DNA from: Duodenibacillus sp.
Lineage (GTDB): Bacteria; Pseudomonadota; Gammaproteobacteria; Burkholderiales; Burkholderiaceae_F
NCBI GenBank assembly: GCA_017628205.1
Contig: JAGBZO010000033.1
Span: forward strand, 1-64,000
DNA length: 64,000 nt
Direction: 5' to 3'
Below the pieces are notes generated by a model. The model searched no databases. It was not told the origin of the DNA and saw nothing but the letters and a program-made list of their open reading frames with translations. Shown here piece by piece: positions 25,878 through 34,685 of this stretch. The position numbers were made by a program, and so were the translations under genes. How positions within the stretch are numbered: position 1 is the stretch's first letter; the number at the start of each line of letters is the position of its first letter.

Positions 25878-26375
25878 TTACTTTCCAAGCACGCGGGCCT
25901 TTTCCGCCGCATATTCCGCATCGCTCAAATCCCCCTGTCGATGCAGCTGAGCCAAGCGCTCGAGCAACTCCACCGTTTTATCGGACGACTCGATATTCTG
26001 TTGGCCATACGGATGCGGCCCGTATCTGTTGGAACCTTCGCTACTGGCCAAAAAGCCGAGTACCAGGTTGGCAAACCAACCGAGCAAAGGCACGAAGAAA
26101 AACAATATCCACCACCCGGAGCGTCCAATGTCATGCAGACGTCGAACGGTTAGGCAGCACAAAAGCACGTACAAGAGCAAATAGGCGCCCACCAAGACCG
26201 TATCGGCGATCACCCATGCCTCTTCCGTCACGGTCACGCCCCACAGCGCACTCCAAATCGCCTCCACCAGAGTGGACAGGACGAGAAAAACCAGCATGCC
26301 GATCCAATAGTGCTTTCGCGGCGAGCGGCCGCTGATGCGGAAACTGAAAATATCGGACCAGAGGGAAACAGGCAT
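25878..26375 (-). CDS. DUF805 membrane protein with C-terminal SHOCT domain
   Basis: A 165-residue inner-membrane protein. The DUF805 motif is FSFRISGRSPRKHYWIGML, with later RRLHDIGRSGWW. It has four membrane helices. The last 35 residues (LERLAQLHRQGDLSDAEY) form a SHOCT (short C-terminal) helix pair thought to aid oligomerisation. The ATG at 26375 is preferred over a TTG at 26399. Function is unknown. Confidence 0.82.
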   Translation of the reverse strand: MPVSLWSDIFSFRISGRSPRKHYWIGMLVFLVLSTLVEAIWSALWGVTVTEEAWVIADTVLVGAYLLLYVLLCCLTVRRLHDIGRSGWWILFFFVPLLGWFANLVLGFLASSEGSNRYGPHPYGQQNIESSDKTVELLERLAQLHRQGDLSDAEYAAEKARVLGK

Positions 26376-26392
26376 GATCAAACTCACTTGTC

Positions 26393-26445
26393 GTGTCAAA
26401 AAAAACTCCGCCCTACGATTTCGAATCGATGTCGACGGAGTTTTT
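26393..26445 (-). terminator. Terminator of bamC
   Basis: AAAAACTCCG (26401-26410) pairs perfectly with CGGAGTTTTT (26436-26445). The minus strand runs into eight T after the stem. Confidence 0.85.
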
Positions 26446-26465
26446 CATACGATTGTCAAACCGAA

Positions 26466-27623
26466 TTATCGAGTCTGCTCGGCGATCAACGTCAAGATTC
26501 GCGGCGCCACACCGGTTTCATCGGCACGACCGCCGACACCCGTGACGGTCAGACGAGTCTGCTCGCCGTTGGGAACCAGGCGAATCTGGAATTCGACGGG
26601 TTCGACAGCCTTGGTCTTGGAGAAGACGTTGGCAAAGAAGCCTTGTTCCTGTTTGCGCTGCAGTTCGTAGTCGGGATCCAAATACTTGATCATGAACAAG
26701 CCCTGCGTGCGATCGCGATCGACCAAATCGAAACCGGCGCGATCCAATGCAACGCCGACACGGCGCCAAGCGCGATCAAACGGTTCTTTGATGACGACGG
26801 CCTGAGCGGTACCCTTGTCGTCGGCCACCAATTCGCTCATCGGAACATACTTGGCCTGAGCCATCTGATCGAGCTTTTTCTGTGCTTCGGGCTTGGCCGT
26901 GGGGTTGAATTCAAATTCCAACTTCTGAGCCAAACGCGTCAACATTTCGGCTTCAAGTTCCGGATCGTTCGGACCGGGCTGCCATACGGTCGAATCCTGC
27001 TGAGATCCGGTCACCACTTCGATCATCTGACGATGCGTGATGTAAATATTGGACGTGCCGTCGGCATTGCGTTCGATACGCGAACGATACTGATCGCGCT
27101 CGCTCGTGTCATAAGCAAAATCGAGCGCCTTGCCGATCGTACGGCGAATGATGTCCTTGGGCAAGTTGGCCTTGTTTTCGGCCCATTCGGTCTGAATGAC
27201 GCCCGTTGCGGGATCCTGCGCCTTGACGGTCAAGCCGACGGAAGGCCAAAAGTCCTGCAAAACCGGCCAAACGCGATCGGCCGATTCCTTGACATGAACG
27301 TAGCGGACGGCACCGTCACGTACGATCGTGGCCACTTCGGTTTGCGGGAGAACCTGACTGACAGCCTCGCCTCGCTTTTGCGTTTCGAGTTCAGCCTTGG
27401 CCGTTTCGGCGTTGGCGCTGTAAATCTGAGGACGGGTGGGAATCGTATAACGTTCGGTGCTCGGCAAGTCATTCAAATCCGGCGGAATTTCCAACGGAGC
27501 GCGAGACGTACTCGACTCATACTGAACTTTATCCGTCATCAGATCGATACCCAATTGAGAGCAACCGGTCAGAGCTGCGGCAACGGAAGTCAGTGTTGCC
27601 AAACGCAGTGCCTTAGTGACCAT
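26466..27623 (-). CDS. bamC: Outer-membrane assembly lipoprotein BamC
   Basis: A 385-residue lipoprotein of the BAM complex, which inserts beta-barrel proteins such as the porin and autotransporters of this window. The lipobox is LTGC (Cys about 20) after a short signal. The unstructured lasso follows (YESSTSRAPLEIPPDLNDLP), typical of NlpB/BamC N-termini that bind BamD. Two helix-grip domains then follow. A terminator closes the gene. Confidence 0.9.
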   Translation of the reverse strand: MVTKALRLATLTSVAAALTGCSQLGIDLMTDKVQYESSTSRAPLEIPPDLNDLPSTERYTIPTRPQIYSANAETAKAELETQKRGEAVSQVLPQTEVATIVRDGAVRYVHVKESADRVWPVLQDFWPSVGLTVKAQDPATGVIQTEWAENKANLPKDIIRRTIGKALDFAYDTSERDQYRSRIERNADGTSNIYITHRQMIEVVTGSQQDSTVWQPGPNDPELEAEMLTRLAQKLEFEFNPTAKPEAQKKLDQMAQAKYVPMSELVADDKGTAQAVVIKEPFDRAWRRVGVALDRAGFDLVDRDRTQGLFMIKYLDPDYELQRKQEQGFFANVFSKTKAVEPVEFQIRLVPNGEQTRLTVTGVGGRADETGVAPRILTLIAEQTR

Positions 27624-27736
27624 AACAAACCATTCCTCGATTATTCAATACAAAGGGAGCCTTGGTGGCGATTCCCAGACTAATAGGAGAGTTTACCAAA
27701 AAGACCGTACGAATATCTCGCACTAACAAAAAGAAA

Positions 27737-27769
27737 CGAGTCGAACCGACACTATGTCAATTCGACTCG
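27737..27769 (-). terminator. Terminator of accD
   Basis: CGAGTCGAA (27737-27745) pairs with TTCGACTCG (27761-27769), with a T-rich tract on the minus strand. Confidence 0.78.
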
Positions 27770-27791
27770 CTTTTTACCGACGCCGTATCGA

Positions 27792-28673
27792 TCAGATCGA
27801 CGGGGTCGGCTTGTTCATCAAAAGGGCCAAAATCTCGGCAACGGTCGCGCGCATGTCGCGACGATCGACGATCATGTCGATCGCGCCCTTCTCGAGCAGC
27901 AACTCGGCGCGTTGGAAGCCTTCGGGCAACTTTTCACGCACCGTTTGTTCGATAACGCGCGGGCCGGCAAAACCGATCAAGGCGTTCGGCTCGGCAATCA
28001 CGACGTCGCCCATGAAAGCGAAGGAAGCGGACACGCCGCCCATGGTCGGATCGGTAAGAACGGAAACGTACGGAATGCGGGCCTTTTCCAGCAAACCGAT
28101 GGCGGCGGTCGTCTTGGCCATCTGCATTAAAGAAAGCAGACCTTCTTGCATGCGGGCGCCGCCCGTACTCGTGAAGGTGACAAAAGGAATCCCCAAATCA
28201 AGCGAACGCTGAATACCGCGTACGAAGCGTTCGCCTACGACGCTGCCCATGGAACCGCCCATAAACCCGAATTCAAAAGCCGCGGCCACGATGGGCGAGT
28301 TGCGCAACGTCCCTTGCATCACGACCAAAGCGTCGCTTTCTTGAGTGGAACGTTGTGCGGAAGACAGACGAGCGGGATAGCTCTTGGAGTCGACGAAACC
28401 CAGACTGTCGACCGGCTGCACTTCCTGACCGATTTCTTCGTGCTCCCCCTTCCAGTCCAGAAAACCGTTCAAACGCTGACGAGCGGTAACGCGAAGATGG
28501 TGACCGCACTTGGGACAGACGTACAACGATTCGAGCAATTCCTCGTTATACAACACTTGATCACAAGAGGGACACTTGGTCCAGACCCCGGCAGGAATCG
28601 GACTTTTTTTCTTTTCCGCCTCGTCACCGGTGCGCGTCGAGATCTTGGGAAGAATACGGTTAAGCCAGCTCAT
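27792..28673 (-). CDS. accD: Acetyl-CoA carboxylase carboxyltransferase subunit beta
   Basis: 293 residues. It forms the carboxyltransferase with AccA, moving the carboxyl group from biotin to acetyl-CoA for fatty acid synthesis. An N-terminal zinc ribbon (CPSCDQ...CPKCGHH) precedes a crotonase-like domain with [18 protein letters not shown] and the downstream [11 protein letters not shown]. The length is standard. It is a single gene with its own terminator. The 28674-28959 gap upstream holds only promoter space that I can see. Confidence 0.95.
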   Translation of the reverse strand: MSWLNRILPKISTRTGDEAEKKKSPIPAGVWTKCPSCDQVLYNEELLESLYVCPKCGHHLRVTARQRLNGFLDWKGEHEEIGQEVQPVDSLGFVDSKSYPARLSSAQRSTQESDALVVMQGTLRNSPIVAAAFEFGFMGGSMGSVVGERFVRGIQRSLDLGIPFVTFTSTGGARMQEGLLSLMQMAKTTAAIGLLEKARIPYVSVLTDPTMGGVSASFAFMGDVVIAEPNALIGFAGPRVIEQTVREKLPEGFQRAELLLEKGAIDMIVDRRDMRATVAEILALLMNKPTPSI

Positions 28674-28959
28674 ACAAACTCGTAAAAAGTTAAAGCGATA
28701 ATCTTGGACATTTTAAAGTGTTTCACGTCCGTTTTGTCCCATCCGTTTTCCTGATCTTTCACGACAAACGGCTATTTTCGTCTTCTTTCTTGTAATTTTC
28801 GTATACAAAAGAGCCCAAATCAGGCTGTCTCATCCGCACGACGAGCTTATACACTGTCACCTTTACCTCGAACCCGCGCTTGTTGGCCTCGCAACCTGCG
28901 CTGCCATGAACGTTTTTGTTAAGATTTCGAAGTGATTTCTCAGTAATTGTCGGTCTGCC

Positions 28960-29628
28960 ATGCAATTTTTGATCATTGACGATCACACCCTGATCGTCCA
29001 AGCCATGTCCCTGCTTCTGAAAACCAAGTTCCCCGAAGCCGTCATTCATACCGGCTCGACTGCCGACGACGCGCGCGCCTTGGTCGAGCAGTACGGAGCC
29101 GAAACGGATTTGTTGATTCTGGACTTGAACATCCCGGGCGTAACATCCGCCACCAGCTTATTGCAAGAGCTGGTTCAAACGGATGAAACGATGAAAATTC
29201 TGGTCCTCTCCGGCATTGTCGATCAGCACAACATCATGCGCGTTTTACAACTCGGTGCGGCCGGTTTCGTCCCCAAGAGTTTGGATCCCGAAATGCTGAC
29301 CAACGCCATCGACTTCGTGCTCAAGGGCGGCGTGTTCATCCCGACCAAATTACTCAGCGAAAGTCAAAAAGCGGGCTTGCTGACCGAGGCGGCCGTCGAA
29401 ATCGCCCAAGGCTCCTCAAACAGCGAAATTCGTTTGACGCAACGTCAAACCGACGTCCTGATGACGTTGGCCCGCGGCTTGCCGATCAAGCGTATCTGTC
29501 GGGAATTAGGTCTGTCCGAAGGCACGGTCAAAACGCACGTCGCCGCCATCTACCGCGCCTTCGGCGCAACCAACCGTACCGAAGCGTTGATCGCCGCCCG
29601 TCGCGCCGGTTTTGACATTTCTCTCTAA
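28960..29628 (+). CDS. NarL-family response regulator
   Basis: 222 residues. The receiver domain has IIDDHTLIVQAM, phospho-acceptor Asp55 in LLILDLNIPG, and Lys in FVPKSLD. The LuxR-type helix-turn-helix is LTQRQTDVLMTLARGLPIKR followed by LGLSEGTVKTHVAAIYRAFG. It is convergent with, and overlaps by four bases, the hybrid kinase gene on the other strand, which may be its partner. Confidence 0.88.
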   Translation: MQFLIIDDHTLIVQAMSLLLKTKFPEAVIHTGSTADDARALVEQYGAETDLLILDLNIPGVTSATSLLQELVQTDETMKILVLSGIVDQHNIMRVLQLGAAGFVPKSLDPEMLTNAIDFVLKGGVFIPTKLLSESQKAGLLTEAAVEIAQGSSNSEIRLTQRQTDVLMTLARGLPIKRICRELGLSEGTVKTHVAAIYRAFGATNRTEALIAARRAGFDISL

Positions 29629-31469
29629 TCTTTTTGAGTGGCCTGACGCAAAGCGGCGGCCAACGCGTCGGGCGTCGCAGGTTTTTGCAAGATCACCGGC
29701 ATGCGTTGCGTTATGTTGTCCGGATTCAAACAGAGCTGCCGATAGGCGGCTCTGATTTCATCTTGACTAACCGCCGTCAGCAAAACGCAAGGAATCGATT
29801 CGGCCACGCCGTTTCGTAAAAAGAAAATCGTTTCCAACCCCGTTGGCGTATCCTCACCCAGGTTGTAATCCGAGATGAACGCGACCAACGCACCTTCGTT
29901 ATAAGCGCTAATCGTCCGATCGATAAAGGCGGCGGACGGTTCGGCCGACTCGATCACCGTGGCGCCCCAACTGCGCAAAATGGACGCCACGGCCTGTCGC
30001 ACGACGTCGCTGTCGTCCAGCACGGCGACCGTTCCTTCGATCGCCAACGGTTCGACGGGAACACTCATTGCTTCATTCACGCGGCGTTCGCTACCGAAGG
30101 ACTTGGCAATGAAATGCAATCGGAACACCGATCCACGCCCAAGGCGCGAGCCGACGCTCACGGGAATCGAGAGACGATCGGCCAAGCCCTTGACGATAGA
30201 CAACCCCAAACCGAAACCGCTCTCGCCTCTCTGACCGCTACGCCCACGATAAAAACTTTCGAAGATGCGCTGCCGCTCTTCAAGAGCGATGCCCGGCCCC
30301 TCGTCATACACGCCGATCGTCAAACGTCCTTGCGACAAAGCTCGGGCAGCCAACACGATCTGCCCGCCGGGCTTGTCGCTGTAGTGAATGGCATTTGTAA
30401 TGAGATTGCGCAAAATACGGGACACCAACATCGGATCGGTTTCAATCTCGGCGTCAACCGCAACCGTGCGAAAAACGAGCCCTTTTTCGGCGGCCACCGT
30501 CCTAAATTCGTTTTTCAACGTCTCGAACAACGAGGCGATGCTGATGCGCTCGTTCTTGGGTTGGACGTGCCCCGTTTCGATCCGACTGACTTCCAACACT
30601 TGCTCAACCAAAGTCGAGATGTTCTTGGCCGCCGCATCAAGTTGCCCGATGACCTCGCGATTGGCGTCGGTGGCCTGCATCCGAAGAATCTGCAAATAGA
30701 TCCCCATGGCTTGCAACGGTTGACGCAAATCGTGGTTGGCCCCGGCAAAGAACTTGGCGCGACGTTCGCTGGCTTGCGCCGTTGCACGACGGGCGTTTTC
30801 CGCCATGATCTTCTCGGCTTTGAGACGCGTGACCAAACGGGCGTTTTGCGCGTCTCGCGTCACGGCCAACACCACCAAATCGTTGAGCTTGCGACCGGAA
30901 TACAGAACGAAGCTCGTCACGACGATCAAAATCAACGCGATGGCGGCGCTGCCGACCCCGTAGGCGGCCGAAACGGCCAAAACCATGGGGGTCAACGCAC
31001 TGAGCGTAAAGAGCGTCAGACTGGGCAACCAACAGGAAAAAGCCGGCCACGATGCAAAAACGATCGCCACGACGACCGCAACCAAAACCATTTGGTCGAT
31101 CGCCTCGGTTCGCAACATGAAAGCGCCGCCTGCAAACCCCCACACGACGCCGGTCACACTCGTGAGCACCATCCATCGATGCAACCAGTCGCGAATGTTT
31201 GCCGAGCGTTGCCCGTCATGCTGAAACTTGCGACGAAAGTCGGCCCACAAGTACAAACTGACACCGACGATAATCGCCCAAATCACCAACAAGGGACGAT
31301 TGAGAATTTGCCAGAAATACACCAAAATCCCGACGACGCCGATCACTTGACTGAGCATCGAGACGGGATGAAGACGCAAGGACATGAAGATCTGCTCAAC
31401 CAGAACGTCGGCCGAGCGTCGCACTTCGACGATACCGAGCAAAGCCTTCAATCGTGTTACAAACGTCAT
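29625..31469 (-). CDS. Hybrid sensor histidine kinase with C-terminal receiver
   Basis: 614 residues. Six to seven membrane helices lie in the first 190 residues (no separate periplasmic domain). They are followed by an H-box FFAGANHDLRQPLQAMGIY (His246), an N-box RNLITNAIHYS, G boxes DEGPGIALEE and GFGLGLSIVKG, and a receiver domain (VAVLDDSDVVRQAV, Asp in FISDYNLGED). The layout resembles the membrane-kinase group that partners with NarL-type regulators in Burkholderiales. AAGGAA precedes the ATG. It lies 12 bases after ldcA on the minus strand. Confidence 0.85.
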   Translation of the reverse strand: MTFVTRLKALLGIVEVRRSADVLVEQIFMSLRLHPVSMLSQVIGVVGILVYFWQILNRPLLVIWAIIVGVSLYLWADFRRKFQHDGQRSANIRDWLHRWMVLTSVTGVVWGFAGGAFMLRTEAIDQMVLVAVVVAIVFASWPAFSCWLPSLTLFTLSALTPMVLAVSAAYGVGSAAIALILIVVTSFVLYSGRKLNDLVVLAVTRDAQNARLVTRLKAEKIMAENARRATAQASERRAKFFAGANHDLRQPLQAMGIYLQILRMQATDANREVIGQLDAAAKNISTLVEQVLEVSRIETGHVQPKNERISIASLFETLKNEFRTVAAEKGLVFRTVAVDAEIETDPMLVSRILRNLITNAIHYSDKPGGQIVLAARALSQGRLTIGVYDEGPGIALEERQRIFESFYRGRSGQRGESGFGLGLSIVKGLADRLSIPVSVGSRLGRGSVFRLHFIAKSFGSERRVNEAMSVPVEPLAIEGTVAVLDDSDVVRQAVASILRSWGATVIESAEPSAAFIDRTISAYNEGALVAFISDYNLGEDTPTGLETIFFLRNGVAESIPCVLLTAVSQDEIRAAYRQLCLNPDNITQRMPVILQKPATPDALAAALRQATQKD

Positions 31470-31481
31470 ACAATCATTTCC

Positions 31482-32468
31482 TTATTGCCACCATAACAAA
31501 TGGCGCGATCCTTCCATCCCCGGACAACAAGCGGGCAAGGGAACGTCCTCGGATACGATACAGAGCGTACCGTCAATCGAACTGACTTCGGCCCTCACCC
31601 CGACGGGCAGGGTCGCCGAATCGGGAATGTGCCCGAACGGCAGTCCCGTGACGATCGGCAATCCCGTCTTACGGCGAATGTAATCCAATGCGTCGGCCAA
31701 ACCGAAAGCGCCGTCGCCGCTGCCGCACGCCGTCTCGGAGCCGCGCATGTCGCCGACCAGAATCGCTTTTTGCCGCGCCATAACCCCGGCGTCGATCAAC
31801 TGATTGAGATGGCGCTCGATACGCCAAGCCGGCTCGGCCACGTCTTCAATAAGAAGTATCCCGTCCTCGAAACGCGGAAAATACGGCGTGCCGATCAAGC
31901 TCGTCAGAATCGTCAGGTTACCGCCCCACAACAGGCCTTCGACACGGCACTCGTCGCCTTGCACGGGACACTCGAACTCGAAACGATCGTTGCGCATCGC
32001 CTGCATGAAACGCCTGTCTCGGGTCTCGTTGGGGGTGGAAAACCAGGTGGCGACGGGGCCTTGCCATGAACCGCGTCCCGTTTTGGTCAAGAGTCCAAGA
32101 CTCAACGCCGTGATATCGGACAGCCCCACCAAAACCGCCTCCGATCGCGCCATCAACTCCCAGTCGATGTCGGGCAACAAGCGGGCCGTCCCATAACCGC
32201 CTCGCAACGCCATCACGACGTCGACGTTCGGGTCTCCAAACATGGCTTCGAGACCCGCGATCCGCTCTTGGTCCGTTCCGGCAAAGCGCCGATCGATCCG
32301 ACGCGTGTTGGGCGCTTCAACCACCTTCCAACCCAAGGCTTCGAGCCCCGACACGGCTTTGTCCATGCGATCGTGATCGACGATGGAAAAACCCTCGCCT
32401 TTGACGCAGGCGCGCGCCGGCGCCACGATGGCCAACACGGGCGTTTTCACACCAACTTCAATCGTCAT
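31482..32468 (-). CDS. ldcA: LD-carboxypeptidase (murein tetrapeptide carboxypeptidase)
   Basis: 328 residues, family S66. It trims the terminal D-Ala from tetrapeptides during murein recycling in the cytosol. Catalytic parts are the Ser in VLVGLSDITALS, the Glu in LIEDVAEPAWRIERHL, and the His in LPFGHIPDS. MALRGGYGTARLLPDID is the usual family block. Its start overlaps the tadA stop (ATGA), so tadA, ldcA and the kinase form a minus-strand run. Confidence 0.9.
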   Translation of the reverse strand: MTIEVGVKTPVLAIVAPARACVKGEGFSIVDHDRMDKAVSGLEALGWKVVEAPNTRRIDRRFAGTDQERIAGLEAMFGDPNVDVVMALRGGYGTARLLPDIDWELMARSEAVLVGLSDITALSLGLLTKTGRGSWQGPVATWFSTPNETRDRRFMQAMRNDRFEFECPVQGDECRVEGLLWGGNLTILTSLIGTPYFPRFEDGILLIEDVAEPAWRIERHLNQLIDAGVMARQKAILVGDMRGSETACGSGDGAFGLADALDYIRRKTGLPIVTGLPFGHIPDSATLPVGVRAEVSSIDGTLCIVSEDVPLPACCPGMEGSRHLLWWQ

Positions 32469-33430
32469 GATTCCATCTCATCGGTGGTTCGCTCGGCCCG
32501 TCGCCGAGCAAAAAACGTTTTCAGCATTCGTTCGCATTCATCCCTGAGAATGCCGGCGTCGCCGTAAGCCCTGTGATTGAGACCGGCCGCGCGGGCCAAA
32601 TCCAGTCGCCCTCCCATACCGCCGTTTTTCGGATCGTCGGCTCCCCACACGACGCGTTCGACACGCGCGTGCGCAAGAGCGCACGCACACATCGGACAAG
32701 GCTCGAGCGTGACGTACAAAGTGGCGTCGGACAGCCGCTCGTTCTCAAGCAGTTGCGCCGCTTGGCGCAGTACCAACATTTCCGCATGCGCGGTCGGATC
32801 ACGACGTTCGATCACCCGATTGCCGTCGGCGCAAAGCACTTGTCCGGCCCGAACGAGCACCGCCCCGACGGGGACTTCGCCGCGTTCTTCGGCGGCTCGT
32901 GCCTCTTGCAACGCCAATCGCATCATGGCTTCGTCGATGTCTTTGTCAACGTCGGGACGTTTGGGCGCGTTGATCAATCGATTTTTTTCTTGCAATTGCG
33001 TGCGCTTATCCTCGCGCATTCGCTCGCGCTCGCGCTTTTTCTCGCTCAAAAAGGCTTGCAGTTGCTCACGCGTCAAATCCGTTTGCAAACGACAACGCAC
33101 ACCGCTTTCGTGAAAGTTCTCGATCAACCCTCGTTCCAACAACCAATCGAAGAGCCGACTCGGTTCGGCTTGCAACCAATTGGCCTCGACGCTTAAAAAA
33201 TCGCTCAAACGCTCGATCGCCAACTCCCGCGTTAACGGCTGTGCGCCGTCAGCGATCGCTAAAACGGCAGCCTTTGCGACGGTGTCCGCCGCTTCCTCTC
33301 GTTTGAGCAAGCCGTCCAATGCAATGCCGCGCATCAAGCAACAACGCTCGAAACGCTCCATATCGTCGCGATCAAAGCCATACCGTACGCTCACAATGTT
33401 CCGTCCCAAAAGAATGTTTTTATGCATCAT
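32465..33430 (-). CDS. tadA: tRNA adenosine(34) deaminase TadA with long N-terminal extension
   Basis: 321 residues, about twice the usual TadA length. Residues from about 163 form the deaminase that makes inosine at the wobble base of tRNA-Arg(ACG): zinc site HAE (His215, Glu217) and PCPMC (Cys245, Cys248), with the adjacent VVWGADDPKNGG. Residues 1-160 are unlike TadA. They hold a predicted helical segment (SRLFDWLLERGLIENFHESG, winged-helix-like) and a charged coiled coil (EKKRERERMREDKRTQLQEK). The start at 33430 is uncertain, but the extension stays open across its length. Confidence 0.82.
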   Translation of the reverse strand: MMHKNILLGRNIVSVRYGFDRDDMERFERCCLMRGIALDGLLKREEAADTVAKAAVLAIADGAQPLTRELAIERLSDFLSVEANWLQAEPSRLFDWLLERGLIENFHESGVRCRLQTDLTREQLQAFLSEKKRERERMREDKRTQLQEKNRLINAPKRPDVDKDIDEAMMRLALQEARAAEERGEVPVGAVLVRAGQVLCADGNRVIERRDPTAHAEMLVLRQAAQLLENERLSDATLYVTLEPCPMCACALAHARVERVVWGADDPKNGGMGGRLDLARAAGLNHRAYGDAGILRDECERMLKTFFARRRAERTTDEMES

Positions 33431-33439
33431 ACGCGAAAA

Positions 33440-33468
33440 CGGCCCGAACGCTTGAAAGCGTCGAGCCG
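33440..33468 (-). terminator. Probable terminator after the alcohol dehydrogenase gene
   Basis: CGGCCCGAACGCT pairs with AGCGTCGAGCCG (one bulge) around a TGAA loop. Only four T follow on the minus strand, so it may be leaky into tadA. Confidence 0.5.
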
Positions 33469-33489
33469 TCTTGCCGCGATGATCAAAAG

Positions 33490-34656
33490 TTAGAGCGCGC
33501 TCGTCAGAATGCTCCGAACGGCTTCGGTCGAAAGCTTGCGCAAATTGCCGACCGGACCTCTGGCGGTAGCCAAAGCGGCCACTTCGTCGATGGGAACCTC
33601 GACATTGGTCAATTCCGACAGACGCGTCGGCAACAACATGCGTTGCAAGAACAACGAGAACTTGGCGATCATCAGGTTGATGGTGGCTTCATCGTTTTCC
33701 TGATCGGGCACGTCAAACACGTTCTTGGCAAAACGGACGAACCGTTCGGGATTGCTGGACCAGACGTAACGCATCCAAGCCGGCGTCACGACGGCCAAAC
33801 CTTCCCCGTGAATGATATCGGTGCGCCATCCCGACAGGGCGTGTTCAATAGCATGACAGGCCCAGTCTTCCTGATGCCCCATCCCGAAATAGCCGTTGTG
33901 AGCGAAACTGCCCGCCAAACCGACCTGACACCAGGCATCGTAGTCCTGATGGTTTTCGAGCAACTTCAAGCCGTTTTCCATAATCACGCGCAAAGCGGCT
34001 TCGGCCTGGGCGCTCGTGTAATCGACGGCGCTCGTATTGGTGAAATAGCGTTCCATGATGTGGCTCATCATGTCGATGACACCGGCACTGACCTGCTTTT
34101 GAGGCAGCGTGAAAAACAGTTCGGGGTTGACACAGGAAACGCGCGGACGTACAAAATCGTTACCGATCCCCGTTTTGACGTCGCCGTTGGTGATGACGGC
34201 GCGAATGGACTGTTCGGAACCGGCCGCGGGAATCGTCAGAACCGTCGCCACGGGCAAGGCGCTTTCGATGGCGGCCGCTCCGGTGAAAAAGTCCCAGGGA
34301 TCGCCCTCGTAAGCGAAACCGACGGCCACGGTCTTGGCCGTATCGATCACGCTGCCGCCGCCCACGGCCACGACAGCCTCGATCGCCTCGGCTCTGGCCG
34401 TGTCGATGCATTCACGAACAAATTCGATGGTGGGGTTGGGCTGAACACCACCCTTGACAACGTACTCGATGCCGGCCTCGAGACAACTGGCCGACACGCG
34501 ATCCAACACGCCGCTTTTGACGGCCGAACCGCCGCCGTAAACGATCAACACCTTCTTGGGCGCTTCGGGCAAACGAGCCAGATGCCCGCCGATTTCATTT
34601 TCGACTCCTCGACCGAAAACGAGTTTGGTCGGATTGCAGTACGTAAAGTTATTCAT
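33490..34656 (-). CDS. Iron-containing alcohol dehydrogenase (YqhD/BdhA-like)
   Basis: 388 residues. An NAD(P)H-dependent type III alcohol or aldehyde dehydrogenase. The nucleotide site is GGGSAVKSG plus AVGGGSVIDTAK. Metal ligands are the Asp and His in GVIDMMSHIMERYF, and the His in ACHAIEHALSG and in IIHGEGLAV. MNNFTYCNPTKLVFGRG is the typical YqhD/butanol-dehydrogenase start. The ATG at 34656 has GAGGAAAA upstream, while a longer start at 34689 does not. It follows relA by 29 bases. Confidence 0.9.
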   Translation of the reverse strand: MNNFTYCNPTKLVFGRGVENEIGGHLARLPEAPKKVLIVYGGGSAVKSGVLDRVSASCLEAGIEYVVKGGVQPNPTIEFVRECIDTARAEAIEAVVAVGGGSVIDTAKTVAVGFAYEGDPWDFFTGAAAIESALPVATVLTIPAAGSEQSIRAVITNGDVKTGIGNDFVRPRVSCVNPELFFTLPQKQVSAGVIDMMSHIMERYFTNTSAVDYTSAQAEAALRVIMENGLKLLENHQDYDAWCQVGLAGSFAHNGYFGMGHQEDWACHAIEHALSGWRTDIIHGEGLAVVTPAWMRYVWSSNPERFVRFAKNVFDVPDQENDEATINLMIAKFSLFLQRMLLPTRLSELTNVEVPIDEVAALATARGPVGNLRKLSTEAVRSILTSAL

Positions 34657-34685
34657 CGTTTTTTCCTCAAAAACACGAACTTCGA

